Positions 26,303 through 35,368 of a stretch of DNA of 64,000 nt are shown one piece after another (within the stretch, counting starts at the first letter, position 1; each line of letters starts with the position of its first letter). The stretch comes from Croceibacterium salegens. GTDB lineage: Bacteria > Pseudomonadota > Alphaproteobacteria > Sphingomonadales > Sphingomonadaceae. The stretch spans positions 1 to 64,000 of the forward strand of contig NZ_WTYM01000057.1 of assembly GCF_009827435.1 (NCBI RefSeq), read 5' to 3'. A program made the translations under genes and the position numbers. The notes under the pieces are model-generated. The model searched no databases, was not told the origin of the DNA, and was given only the letters and a program-made list of their open reading frames with translations.

Positions 26303-28192
26303 ATGAATCAGGCAGTCGGCAAATATGACCCAAAAAGTTCCTTGTCCCAACCAGGATCGGGGACACAGAGTGCCACGTCTGAGGAATGGCGACTCAAGCT
26401 GCTAGATTGTGCCGAACTCCTCAGTCCAGATGAGGTATCTAGGGACGAAATAACTGCGGCCGCGAAGACATTTATTGCCGCCATTGAAAGTGGCGCATCG
26501 ATCCGCTTTTGGTCGCGAGCCGAGCGGGAAAATATTTTGCAAAAACTAATAGAACAACCCGGCTGCACAATTCATCCTCCCATCTTTCATCATCACATTG
26601 CAAGCCAGCAAAGTTCGGGCATCGACGGACACATTGACCGAGTTGCCTCAGAACTTGAGCCAACCATAAGAAGATGGCTCAGACAAGAGAGGATTAGCAA
26701 GAATTTCGTCCTATTGCTGCTTCTGCTCCGAGATTCATTCACGAAAGTGAGACAATCCGACATCTCGCGCTTGCATTCTAAGTATTTTCCTGAATTCGAC
26801 GCAGGGGATCTTATGATTCCCTACAGCTTGATATTTACGAAGAATAGATTTAGACGTAATTGTAGCGACCTTTTTCATTTTGTTGTTAAAAGACAAAAAG
26901 ACATAGTGGGAGGTGGTATCAGCTTCAACCATCTCTTGTTCTTAATTTGGCTGGTGCCGCAAAGTTTTTCGAGCTACCCCGCGCATTGGCTGATGGCCGT
27001 TCTTCGCAATAGAATCTCAAACCGTCACCTAACAAATGACGAAATATCAGCGCTCCGTTCTTTGGCGCTGCGCTTCGGCCCCGAAATTCTAAAATCAATA
27101 CAGTCTCATGACTATTTTAAAGATTCCACTGCGTTTGAAAATGTGGTCGACGCCTTAGAGGCAGTTCGTAACCAAATTGCGCGCCCCTGGGCAAAGGCAG
27201 ACCTTCTTAGATTAAAACTAATAGATATTCGCCCGCTACAAGCTGCCAAAGCGGCAAGGCACTATGCCTTGAATGGCATCTCGGCAAATCTGCACCTGCG
27301 ACGAAGGCCTAAAGTGGCAATCTGTGTATCAGGGCAGCTGCGCGGATACGTCAAAGCGTATGAAGCTTGGTCGAAATCACTGTTAAGGGGTTGCGAATTC
27401 AGGATATTCGTTGACACTTGGTTCAACATAGGCCGAGCGGGGCTTGAACCCTATCGAGCTGTCCTTCCGTTTGAGGGATGGAATTTCCAACGCAAATACA
27501 GAGATGTCGGAATTTCACTAGGATTAGAAGAGCTAATGTCGCGATACCCGACTCTTTATAAGCATATTGACGAGAATGGAAGAACTAGCAAATCCGAATT
27601 ACAAGAATATTATCGAACACCCTTTGTTAACATCGAGGATGAAGCGGAGGCGAAGTTTGCGGGGCTATCCAATTCGGAAAAGATGTACTATAAAATAAGA
27701 TCCAGTTTCAATATGGCTCTTAACAGTGTTGAAGAGTTCGACTTATTCGTAAGAATTCGGCCAGATCTCCCGATACGATATCTGGCATTTGATTGGCACG
27801 ATCTTTCTTCTCTTCGCCATGGTCCTGTGATCTATGCCGAAAAGGCATATGGAATACATTATGGCGCCCTCCTTGCTGGCGATCAATTCGCGGTGGGGGG
27901 CGTCGAGCCAATGAGAGTCTATTCTGAAACTGCTGATCGCGCTCCGCGTATTTCGAAGTTTGATCTCTTTAAATTTCCAAATGTCCTGACCGGGCACGTT
28001 AGCTTAGCTCAAAACTGTTGGTTGCATGGAATCGACATAAGGAAATGTCCGGCAAAGTTCGGATCTCTGGAGCATCCCTCACCGCTATCCGCGAAGACCA
28101 TCGAAGAGTGCCTTCAAATTGACTGCGACGGGAGGATGGATGCGGTGGATTGCAACTTGCTAACGGGTATCGCTGCGGATTTAAGATCATGA
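26303..28192 (+). CDS. AT-rich 629-aa protein of unknown function, C-terminal glycosyltransferase-like
   Basis: Not recognised as a characterised family. The ATG start has a strong GAGAGGAG site 5 bp upstream; a TTG at 26264 is not needed. Residues about 1-330 are mostly helical and polar with Arg/Lys/Ser, without motifs I know. Residues about 340-620 form a second domain that starts PKVAICVSGQLRGYVKAYEAW, given here as PKVAICVSGQLRGY. It then has RIFVDTWF, MYYKIRSSFNMAL, DLFVRIRPDLPIRYLAF and LLAGDQFAVGGVEPM. This SGQLRG...RPDL...DQF layout occurs in uncharacterised capsule or EPS-locus proteins and suggests a nucleotide-sugar-binding transferase (inference). No signal or TM is seen. Codon use is visibly more AT-rich than in neighbours, a sign of separate origin. 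Confidence 0.6.
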   Translation: MNQAVGKYDPKSSLSQPGSGTQSATSEEWRLKLLDCAELLSPDEVSRDEITAAAKTFIAAIESGASIRFWSRAERENILQKLIEQPGCTIHPPIFHHHIASQQSSGIDGHIDRVASELEPTIRRWLRQERISKNFVLLLLLLRDSFTKVRQSDISRLHSKYFPEFDAGDLMIPYSLIFTKNRFRRNCSDLFHFVVKRQKDIVGGGISFNHLLFLIWLVPQSFSSYPAHWLMAVLRNRISNRHLTNDEISALRSLALRFGPEILKSIQSHDYFKDSTAFENVVDALEAVRNQIARPWAKADLLRLKLIDIRPLQAAKAARHYALNGISANLHLRRRPKVAICVSGQLRGYVKAYEAWSKSLLRGCEFRIFVDTWFNIGRAGLEPYRAVLPFEGWNFQRKYRDVGISLGLEELMSRYPTLYKHIDENGRTSKSELQEYYRTPFVNIEDEAEAKFAGLSNSEKMYYKIRSSFNMALNSVEEFDLFVRIRPDLPIRYLAFDWHDLSSLRHGPVIYAEKAYGIHYGALLAGDQFAVGGVEPMRVYSETADRAPRISKFDLFKFPNVLTGHVSLAQNCWLHGIDIRKCPAKFGSLEHPSPLSAKTIEECLQIDCDGRMDAVDCNLLTGIAADLRS

Positions 28193-28373
28193 CTTGGAAC
28201 CATTCGGCACGGATCTTGGCAAGGACATCCGATTCGCTTGTCACTTTGATGCGAACTTGATGATGTCTAGGAAGGTTGCTCCGATTTGTTCCGGTCATTG
28301 CATGATTGAAACCCCTGAATGAAGCCAAAGGTCAAGTCATCGACGTAGACATCGAGGCGACAGGAAAATTGCT

Positions 28374-29399
28374 TCAAATAATCTGAGTGTTCGCCGAGGC
28401 ATCGGAGCGGTTTGGTTGGCCATTCTCTGGCGAATTCCAGCGCGATGTCCAAATTGAAACGTCAAGATCTGTGAGTTCGGCAAGCCTCTTGAGCCGCGGC
28501 GCGAAATATTCTTGCAACCATACCCGTGTCTGAGGTTGCATTGGTGCAGGTCTACTCAGGGAGATTGATTTCTCACGTGCGGAGTAAAGCAGCAAAGCAC
28601 GTTTTGTCAGAGCCTTTATGGGATTAGGCGTAATAGATGCGATCCGCGTCAAAGTTGTATTGCGCTTTGCCCTCATCATCGCGTCCATAGCTTGAGCTGT
28701 TGCGAAATAATCACTCGATACATTGGTCTTAGCCGAGCTTATCGAATGCATCCCGCCTAATTCAGTAAGTCCGAGGAATCGAAAGAGGCTCTCAATTTGG
28801 TGGGCACAATCGGCAATAATCTCCTCAAATACCATCAGATGAAAGCGGTCACGCGAATAGAACTTTGAATATCGTTCGATCTGCAACGCATAATCGCTCG
28901 GATCGAGGAACAGTCCAGGATCGTCGGGAAAGATCCCAGCCAGCGACCCCATGAACGTCTCATGGCTACACCGGTCAGGATACATGTCGGGAAACAAACA
29001 TTCTTCAAACGTTCGGCTTATACGAAAGTTCTGTCGGGTGATTTGACCCATTTTTACGAGCTGCAGGTAAAACGAGTAAGCTCGTTCGATCGGGTCGCGC
29101 ATGATATAAACGAGCTTGACGTTTGGTAACTCGGTTGCGATCCGCTCGGGAGCCTTGGCGAAATGTGGCCACATGCTGTAGGTCTGCGAGCCTTCGCCTA
29201 CCACCTGATCAATTCGGGCCTGCGCGAACAATCCCTCATACCAAGCACGTGCAGTCAAAAACTTCTCGTCGATCGAATAGAACTCTGGCTCTTTGATTTC
29301 GGGCAAAAAAACTTGGGGATGCCTTCGCAGGAAATCGAATAGCGTCGTCGTTCCTGATTTCGCGGCACCGAATATGAGGAAGTCTGGATAGCGCGCCAT
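28374..29399 (-). CDS. PAPS-dependent sulfotransferase
   Basis: This is a predicted sulfotransferase that would add sulfate from PAPS to a surface sugar. The 5'-phosphosulfate loop is FGAAKSGTTTLF (about 10-21). The 3'-phosphate site is LVYIMRDPIERAYSFYLQ. LPEIKEPEFYS and VGEGSQTYSMW are typical of bacterial glycan sulfotransferases of the Sulfotransfer_1/3 type. At 341 aa the length is normal. Its presence predicts a sulfated, acidic polymer. PAPS synthesis genes are not in this window. The gene stands alone between two gaps and is read toward the unknown 629-aa gene. Confidence 0.9.
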   Translation of the reverse strand: MARYPDFLIFGAAKSGTTTLFDFLRRHPQVFLPEIKEPEFYSIDEKFLTARAWYEGLFAQARIDQVVGEGSQTYSMWPHFAKAPERIATELPNVKLVYIMRDPIERAYSFYLQLVKMGQITRQNFRISRTFEECLFPDMYPDRCSHETFMGSLAGIFPDDPGLFLDPSDYALQIERYSKFYSRDRFHLMVFEEIIADCAHQIESLFRFLGLTELGGMHSISSAKTNVSSDYFATAQAMDAMMRAKRNTTLTRIASITPNPIKALTKRALLLYSAREKSISLSRPAPMQPQTRVWLQEYFAPRLKRLAELTDLDVSIWTSRWNSPENGQPNRSDASANTQII

Positions 29400-29802
29400 T
29401 AGAACAATACAATCTCATTTGCTATTGTGATGCTACCCTATACGAAACAAAATATAAGCCATTTGCTCGGCGCGACCCGCCACCGCAATTACCAAATGCA
29501 GATGTCAAGTCCAAGACGCGGCCCGCCCACCTATGGCGAAACCATTTGGCCGGCAGCAAACTGCTCCTTCGGATTAACAGATGGAGCCGACTTCAGTCTT
29601 TAGCCATGGCACGATCCCCTTCAGCACAGCAAGGCTTTGATAGGCCATTCGTGCAAACTCTAAGAACAAAGAATAAGCGTTAGGAGGCCAAAATAACATC
29701 TCTCACTATGACAGCTTTCGGAAATCCTCGAACAGTAGCGAAGGGCCATTCATAGCTCTACCTGTCAAAATGTCGCCACATTGATACTCGCGCATGTTAT
29801 CC
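29400..29802. other. Intergenic region, nothing recognised
   Basis: About 400 bp between two minus-strand genes. I see no family-level coding sequence, no tRNA and no strong hairpin. It is relatively AT-rich and should include the promoter of the sulfotransferase gene at its left end. Confidence 0.5.
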
Positions 29803-31197
29803 TTAGTAGGCGTTTTTGTGAATTACCACTCGAATAGTGCGCAACATTATCAACAAATCGTTCGCCATCGACCAATGCGCAAGATACTCGAGATCGGCGC
29901 GCACTCGCCTCTTCAGATCTTCCACTGACTCGGTTGATCCTCGGTAGCCTCTGATCTGAGCAAGTCCCGTAATGCCAGGCTTCAGGGCATGTCTAATCCA
30001 GTAGTTTTCGCTCGCTTCCCAAAAGAGATTTGTGCCCGCCAAAGAGCCCAATGCGTGTGGGCGAGGCCCAACGATGCTCATCTCACCTCGAAGAACGTTA
30101 AAAAGTTGCGGCAACTCGTCTATGCTTGTTCGCCGAATGAACTTGCCAATTCGGGTAACCCGATGATCGTCACGCCCGACTGAAATTGTTCCATTATTGT
30201 CCGCGCAGTCCGTTCGCATCGACCGAAACTTTAGCAACGTGAATTGCCGATTTCCCTGCCCGACACGGACCTGACGGAAGAGTGCGGATCCCGGGCTCTC
30301 GATTTTGATAACTATTGCGACCAAAATCATTAGAGGAGCTAGTATGAGCAACGCTGTCACGCCAACGATCAAATCGAGCGAACGCTTCTGTATCCTGCTG
30401 GCAAGACTTAGCGGCCCCCGAGAGAGCACCAAAGTGTCGTGGGCACCATGTTGACCGATTGCGACTGCATTTTGCAGAAGATCACGATCCAGCAATATTT
30501 CGCCACCGACCTCATGCCCCTTCAGAAAGATCGACCAAGAAGCCCGATCTTCAAAGCGGCAGGCCACAACAACTCGATCGTATGGCGCAATAATGCGGGA
30601 CAGTGCGTCCATTATTTCCGGGTTGAGGAGATCGAGATGTAGATCTATTGCATTCAAATTGACCACATCCATTTGCCGTTCTGGTTCCACGGGTAGTCCG
30701 TCGAGCAGGAGAAGGCTCGACTTGGCTGATCCATTCATCCAACGGCAAAACAAAACATCAAGAAGCACCTTATTGAGAACAATTAATATGCTGGCAACCG
30801 CGAACGATGCTGCGAAACCAAGGCGCGATACGTCTCCGATTTCAAGTAGGAACGAAATCGCCAAGAGAGCGAAAGCAGCGCCTCCTAGTGCGCCTATTGC
30901 TCGCCGTACCGCAATTGTCCGACTCTCTAGTGCTTCCACTGACTGCGCCTCGCGCGCAATCGAAAGCATCAGAAAGATAGGTAGGGCGACTAACTGCAAG
31001 AGGGCGCTATCGGGATCGACCGAACCGCCAGGCACGACAAATCTCGCAACTAGGTAACCAGCAACCAATGCAAGGCAGTCAAGAACCAAAGAAAGTGAAT
31101 AAAGCATAGCTCGCTTGTCACGGGCGTACCACCCGCGCTGCTTGCCGCGCTCCGCGGTAACTCTGCTTGGAGTTGGAAGGTCGATTCGGGGGACCAA
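29803..31197 (-). CDS. Polyprenyl glycosylphosphotransferase (priming enzyme, WbaP/WcaJ family)
   Basis: This enzyme transfers a hexose-1-phosphate to undecaprenyl phosphate and so starts repeat-unit assembly. N-terminal TM helices (about 30-150) are followed by a soluble CoA-binding-like region. The conserved C-terminal bacterial sugar transferase domain runs from about residue 275: [51 protein letters not shown] and MSIVGPRPH. It has 464 aa. The start is TTG, supported by a GAGGA site 5 bp upstream. An inverted repeat sits about 80 bp upstream of the start. The sugar cannot be told from sequence. Confidence 0.92.
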   Translation of the reverse strand: MVPRIDLPTPSRVTAERGKQRGWYARDKRAMLYSLSLVLDCLALVAGYLVARFVVPGGSVDPDSALLQLVALPIFLMLSIAREAQSVEALESRTIAVRRAIGALGGAAFALLAISFLLEIGDVSRLGFAASFAVASILIVLNKVLLDVLFCRWMNGSAKSSLLLLDGLPVEPERQMDVVNLNAIDLHLDLLNPEIMDALSRIIAPYDRVVVACRFEDRASWSIFLKGHEVGGEILLDRDLLQNAVAIGQHGAHDTLVLSRGPLSLASRIQKRSLDLIVGVTALLILAPLMILVAIVIKIESPGSALFRQVRVGQGNRQFTLLKFRSMRTDCADNNGTISVGRDDHRVTRIGKFIRRTSIDELPQLFNVLRGEMSIVGPRPHALGSLAGTNLFWEASENYWIRHALKPGITGLAQIRGYRGSTESVEDLKRRVRADLEYLAHWSMANDLLIMLRTIRVVIHKNAY

Positions 31198-31274
31198 TGT
31201 ATCCTCGGCAATGATGTTGCTTCGACGCTTCCAATGATAAACGAAAATCAGCTATCTGCGCCGAAAATACCCGA

Positions 31275-31303
31275 TCGGTGCCATTGCGGGACATTGGCAC
31301 CGA
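31275..31303. repeat. Perfect 9-bp inverted repeat upstream of the priming transferase
   Basis: TCGGTGCCA (31275-31283) and TGGCACCGA (31295-31303) are perfect inverted copies with an 11-bp spacer. They lie about 78 bp upstream of the TTG start of the glycosylphosphotransferase gene and downstream of the small membrane-protein gene. It could be an operator for a dimeric regulator. A terminator is less likely because no T-run directly follows on the minus strand. Confidence 0.55.
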
Positions 31304-31429
31304 AGCTTGATACATCAGGACGTGCGACGAAAAGCCAAATTTGCACCAATGACCGAGGGTCGACAGGAGAACATTCGGCCAGCGCAATGTCTAGTTTGGT
31401 AAACACTCCGGCGCTCTAACCCATACACG

Positions 31430-31696
31430 CTATCGCTTCCAAATCCGCGGCTTGAGGACGAGTGCCACATACGCAGCCGCGGCAGTCGTAAGCAGCACCG
31501 CCAGCCAATCATTTCCCTCATTACCAAAGTAATTTGCCACAGCTAGTCCGATCGCAGGCGGGGCATACTGCCAAAGTTTGTCGCGTGGCGCTTCTTCCGA
31601 AGAGCGTTGGAGCAGAAGTGTCACCAGGCCCGCGAAACAGAAGATTGTGAACCAGTCCCAGAATGTTTCCAAAGTCGCCTCCTCGCCCATTTGCAT
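31430..31696 (-). CDS. Small membrane protein, XrtV sorting system accessory type
   Basis: This 88-aa protein has two to three hydrophobic segments (about 13-29, 45-57, 64-80). Conserved-looking blocks are FWDWFTIFCFAGLVTLLLQR, DKLWQYAPPAIGLAVANYFG and a basic end. Length, the DxLWQYxPPA segment and the context match the small family annotated as an XrtV sorting-system accessory protein in sphingomonads; this is from memory of that family. It would act with the exosortase in the inner membrane. Its presence helps to assign the exosortase to the V type. The start is chosen at the only ATG before the first hydrophobic segment. Confidence 0.75.
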   Translation of the reverse strand: MQMGEEATLETFWDWFTIFCFAGLVTLLLQRSSEEAPRDKLWQYAPPAIGLAVANYFGNEGNDWLAVLLTTAAAAYVALVLKPRIWKR

Positions 31697-32288
31697 TTCA
31701 CTCGGTAAACGAACTCTCCAAATTTGAGGCCCTCAACAATCGACACGTGAAGTTCTAATCTCTCGATTTGTCGCAAATGTTTGAGAAGGCGCTATTCATC
31801 ACGGGAGTTTGGCCTACCGCACTGTGTCATCCCACTGTCTATTCGATAAGGCAAAAAAATTCCGTTCTCGCGCTTCGATCTTGCTCGAGTGTGCACGCGA
31901 TCCATCACCTGTGACCAGCAAATTAGAGTCACAAGGCGCAGTCAATTTCCGCTTACTAGAGGATCACAAATAAGTTAGCCTGCAATAGACCGATTCGCTC
32001 AACGCGGACAGTTCAACGCGGAAATCTGCAGCTTTGACGCGGGCGCCTTAGCAATATGCCGGAGGACTTCTCAAAGTTTTGAGGAGGCACGAAGGGTGGA
32101 TTGCACTGTATCGGGAGGGGCGCAATTGAATTTCGAGTCTCGAATTGGGACGGGTCCAAAATTGACGAAGGGCGACCCTTTACAGTCCGCTCGAGTTTGC
32201 CTTAAACATATTTGCGATGGCTTGCCCGGTTTTCGTTCGATGTTCGACCCCGTTCGTGGCGTAGCACAAGAAATTTCGAGGAGTTGTT
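31697..32288. other. Long upstream region of the PEP-CTERM gene
   Basis: About 590 bp between divergent genes with no supported coding sequence. It contains paired 10-bp direct repeats (31999-32022) and a small inverted repeat TTCGAG-T-CTCGAA (32132-32144). The ribosome binding site GAGGAG lies just before the PEP-CTERM start. I looked for a sigma-54 promoter (GG-N10-GC type) near the gene and did not find a convincing one. Confidence 0.5.
31999..32022. repeat. 10-bp direct repeats, 14-bp period
   Basis: TCAACGCGGA occurs at 31999-32008 and 32013-32022, separated by CAGT. The spacing is near but not exactly 1.3 helical turns. It lies about 270 bp upstream of the PEP-CTERM gene and could be a regulator site. 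Confidence 0.4.
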
Positions 32289-32861
32289 ATGAAAAAGTTG
32301 GCATGGATCACAGCCACTGCGGCGGCGCTCTCATTCGGTTCTGCCGCACATGCTGGCACGGTCATTTCGTTTAGTGTCTCTCCGGGGGCTACCTCTGGCA
32401 CCTATCAATCGGGTTTTGGCCCGGCGAATTTGGTTAGCTGTGATGTCGGCCCGGCAGGATGTGCGGGATCGTTTACTGCGACTGGTTCATTCTCGGCCAA
32501 TCCGGGGTGGCGACTTGTTGGCGCTACTCTAACAACTGGGCCTTCGGCTGATCCGACAAATAACATCGACTTCTACTCGGCCTCGTTGAACGGTGTCGCA
32601 TTCAACTTGTTCAGCCCCGACGGTGGGGTCACAGAATTCGGCTCGCTCGCACCTATTACGATGCAATTGCTGAATACCTTGAACATTACTGGTTATACTG
32701 GGGGGTCCGGTACGTTTGCCGGGACGCTGACATTTTCTCAGGCAGTACCTGAGCCAGCTACTTGGGCGCTGATGCTCCTGGGGTTCGGTGCGATTGGCTT
32801 TGCGATGCGGCGACGTAGAGTTGGGCAGTCCGATCGTCGCATTCGACTTTCTTACTCTTAA
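32289..32861 (+). CDS. PEPxxWA-CTERM secreted protein (exosortase substrate)
   Basis: This 190-aa exported protein has a Sec signal (about residues 1-22, cleavage near SAAHA-G), followed by a Gly/Ser/Thr-rich body typical of surface proteins. The C-terminal sorting signal is VPEPATWALMLLGFGAIGF followed by AMRRRR. Its parts are the PEP motif with the WA variant used in sphingomonads, a hydrophobic helix and an Arg cluster. About 13 more residues follow the Arg cluster, which is longer than usual. It has a strong GAGGAG site 5 bp before ATG and is followed by a good terminator, so it is monocistronic. It is the only exosortase substrate found in the window. Confidence 0.93.
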   Translation: MKKLAWITATAAALSFGSAAHAGTVISFSVSPGATSGTYQSGFGPANLVSCDVGPAGCAGSFTATGSFSANPGWRLVGATLTTGPSADPTNNIDFYSASLNGVAFNLFSPDGGVTEFGSLAPITMQLLNTLNITGYTGGSGTFAGTLTFSQAVPEPATWALMLLGFGAIGFAMRRRRVGQSDRRIRLSYS

Positions 32862-32885
32862 ATGTTTCTATGAAATGTCAGGAAA

Positions 32886-32920
32886 GCGGGGCACCTGAGG
32901 ATCGGGTGTCCCGCCTTTTT
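32886..32920 (+). terminator. Rho-independent terminator after the PEP-CTERM gene
   Basis: Stem GCGGGGCACC (32886-32895) pairs with GGTGTCCCGC (32905-32914) with one G-U pair. A 9-nt loop separates them and five Ts follow (32916-32920). This is the clearest factor-independent terminator in the window. Confidence 0.85.
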
Positions 32921-33476
32921 GCGACTGCTGCTCCGGAGGCATTGCGCTTCGATGGATTGGCCGCGGGCCACGCGCCTAAACTGCAGGCCTAAATTCTCAA
33001 CGTGCGTACCAACATACGTTGGGACCAAATGATCTATCTATGAAGAAGGTAATTTGGTCTTGAGATCACGTTCGAGGTATCGCATCATCAATGACCAATC
33101 ATGCGGATTGTTCCGATGACATTTGCCGTATTGATACGACGAAAAAGTTTGCCGAATTCCGAAGATTTTACCTCTTTGAATCGCCGATCAGGTCCAGTCC
33201 AATGGACGAGAACCATATAATGTTCGGTACATGTCTGAAATCCAGCCAAATCGTCGTCTGGCTTGGTGCCAAATTCTTTATTGCCCCTATCAGTTAGCGA
33301 CCATGCGGCGGTTCAGTCATTGGGTCGGTGTTTATCCTACCCGAGCGTGCAAGTCGGGGGGCCAATTATTGGTACGTATTACAACCAATAGTATCACCGT
33401 GCAGACAATCCCGAGTTTAATGAAGACAGCGGCATGCTCCCAAATTTCCGACGTGCCACGCCGACTTTTGTTGAGT
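32921..33476. other. Intergenic region downstream of the PEP-CTERM terminator
   Basis: About 550 bp with no gene supported by family signature or start site. A 68-codon open frame at 33091-33297 has no recognisable features and is not called. Confidence 0.5.
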
Positions 33477-35018
33477 TCAATCAGTTCTACGGCGCCAAGT
33501 GGCGTCACTTACTCCGCCCGAGCTCAAAATCCTGAGAACAATGAACAGGACGAGGCAGGGCAAGATCCAGGCCACACGACCTTGGTATCGGTCCGTAACG
33601 GCCGAAAGTACTCCGCATACTGCAGCGTTAGCCAGCATACCTACAATTGCCACGCCAATTGCCGCATGTTCCAGACGCTCAAATTTCCGCCAAAACACCA
33701 GTATTGACAAAATACTTACGCAGAATCCGAGGTAAATCAGCCATTCGGAAATTGTCCGAATAACTGGAATATCGGGTTGTCGCCGAAGAAGAGAGGGATT
33801 GCCATTCACATTAATAGATTGGCCGAATTGCAATTCGCCTACTCCGAATTTAAGAAACTGCCTAGCTGTGTTCCGCAATGAAGCGCTAAACTGCATCATT
33901 GGGTAGGCCATTGTAGCCCGCTGAATGATAATTGGTTCTTCAGCTCGTATGCGCTCCATTTGTTCAGGAGTAGCCTTATGGCGAACGCCATCCGCACCCC
34001 ATAGAAACCTGCCGACGTTTCGAGGCGGATTAGAGCCAAGAACCTCGCAAATCGCGTATCCCTCGGTCGCACAATGCTCGTGCAAATACCAATAACCAGG
34101 GCCATCTGCGACAGAACGCGCAAGCGGAATGGGATAATGTTTAGGTGAAAGGCTCGCCTGCGAAAAGGCTGCCATTGAAGTCGCAAACAGTATCGAAACT
34201 GCGAGTATTAGTGGGCTGCCGAACCAGATTGCGCGTCTTAGGGCTTCGCCGATCGAAAGAGGCTGAAACACAAAATGCAACAGAGCGCCGGCGGCAATAG
34301 TTATGAACGCCACTGGGAGATGACTATCGTGCGTAATAGCGCCGAACGTCACAAGCAAAACTGCCAAACCTCTGCTAACAATGCTCAAGCGGACAAAGAA
34401 TATAGTGAGAATAATCGCACCACCGATTGTAAGACCTGCGCATATATCCGGCATGGCATAGGCTGCATACCACGGAGCGGTAGTCAGGAAGGACAAACCC
34501 ACTCCACCAGCCACACCGATCCATACATGACCATTGGGAAAGATCAGTCGGCGGAAACAAGAAATCACGAATGTAACGGCGCCTGCTTGGCAAATGGTTA
34601 GCGCGAGCAGACTGCTTCCCGGATAGCGCAAGAAATATGCCACCAAACTGTAGATGACCGAGCGTATGCCGCCCGATTTGGCGACGGCATTCTGCACAAT
34701 TTCCTGCGCGCCGTTTGGAACTGCGCCTACACCTGGTGTATCATTGGCTTGCGTAAGGGGCGATCCGACAAAAGTCGTGTCCCACCAATGCCAAAAGACG
34801 TCGAGACCGGTGTTGAATCCAAATTCACCGCCACGCAGGTAACTGCCACTATCAGCAGAATAAAACGGTGATCCATTTAAGATCAAAGGCCATAGCAACA
34901 TTAGAAATGTGACCAAGTCAATTGTTGCTTGTCTGAGGCGCCACTGCATTGGTGCCTTTACAGTATTGGCATGATTCGTCGAACGTGCTTGGTCCATTAT
35001 TGCGCTAGGGTTCCGCAT
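33477..35018 (-). CDS. Polytopic membrane protein, possibly GT-C-like, function unknown
   Basis: A 513-aa protein with about 11 hydrophobic segments. After the first TM (about 33-48) comes a periplasmic loop, NGSPFYSADSGSYLRGGEF. Acidic residues in the first loop (Asp56) are a feature of GT-C transferases, so a polyprenyl-phosphate-sugar-dependent transferase is possible. I do not recognise a named family. A large periplasmic loop follows about residue 280-420 (CATEGYAICEVLGSNPPR). Later ATGs at 34997 and 34947 could be the start. No visible Shine-Dalgarno separates them. It is likely part of the surface-polymer pathway by context only. Confidence 0.65.
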   Translation of the reverse strand: MRNPSAIMDQARSTNHANTVKAPMQWRLRQATIDLVTFLMLLWPLILNGSPFYSADSGSYLRGGEFGFNTGLDVFWHWWDTTFVGSPLTQANDTPGVGAVPNGAQEIVQNAVAKSGGIRSVIYSLVAYFLRYPGSSLLALTICQAGAVTFVISCFRRLIFPNGHVWIGVAGGVGLSFLTTAPWYAAYAMPDICAGLTIGGAIILTIFFVRLSIVSRGLAVLLVTFGAITHDSHLPVAFITIAAGALLHFVFQPLSIGEALRRAIWFGSPLILAVSILFATSMAAFSQASLSPKHYPIPLARSVADGPGYWYLHEHCATEGYAICEVLGSNPPRNVGRFLWGADGVRHKATPEQMERIRAEEPIIIQRATMAYPMMQFSASLRNTARQFLKFGVGELQFGQSINVNGNPSLLRRQPDIPVIRTISEWLIYLGFCVSILSILVFWRKFERLEHAAIGVAIVGMLANAAVCGVLSAVTDRYQGRVAWILPCLVLFIVLRILSSGGVSDATWRRRTD

Positions 35019-35368
35019 AGGAAACTAATCCCTTGGTCATTCGAAACACATACAGTGTAATTGAAAAAGGACGCCGCAGGCAATCAATTGCGATGCAATG
35101 CCATCTCGAGACCACCAGTTGTCCCTGATAAGCGTATCACCAAGTTTGGACTTTCAATCAATGCGACACAAATTCCATGATAACATCTCGCCTAAGAAGT
35201 CGAATATTGGTGCACAAGATCTGTCCGGAGTAACGGCATAGAGAAGAAAATTAAGGCGCCTAAGAAGGCCAGCCCCAACCAGTTCCCTCATTCGCATTGC
35301 CACATCGGGTAGGAGCACCAAATTGAGTTTGAAGATTGGGTATGATGTCGCGATTGGCTATCGGAAGT
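35019..35368. other. Intergenic region, nothing recognised
   Basis: About 350 bp between the 3' end of a GT2 gene and the start of the membrane-protein gene, both on the minus strand. It presumably contains a promoter for the membrane-protein gene. Short open frames have no support. Confidence 0.5.

Noticed and set aside
31290-31320. Possible sigma-54 promoter (TGGCAC element) near the priming transferase
   Set aside because: The downstream GC element at the correct spacing is missing on both strands; the TGGCAC belongs to a perfect inverted repeat.
32100-32290. Sigma-54 promoter for the PEP-CTERM gene
   Set aside because: I searched for a GG-N10-GC pattern and found no convincing match within the last 190 bp upstream.
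33091-33297. 68-codon frame after the PEP-CTERM terminator
   Set aside because: No ribosome binding site, no domain and no signal or membrane features.
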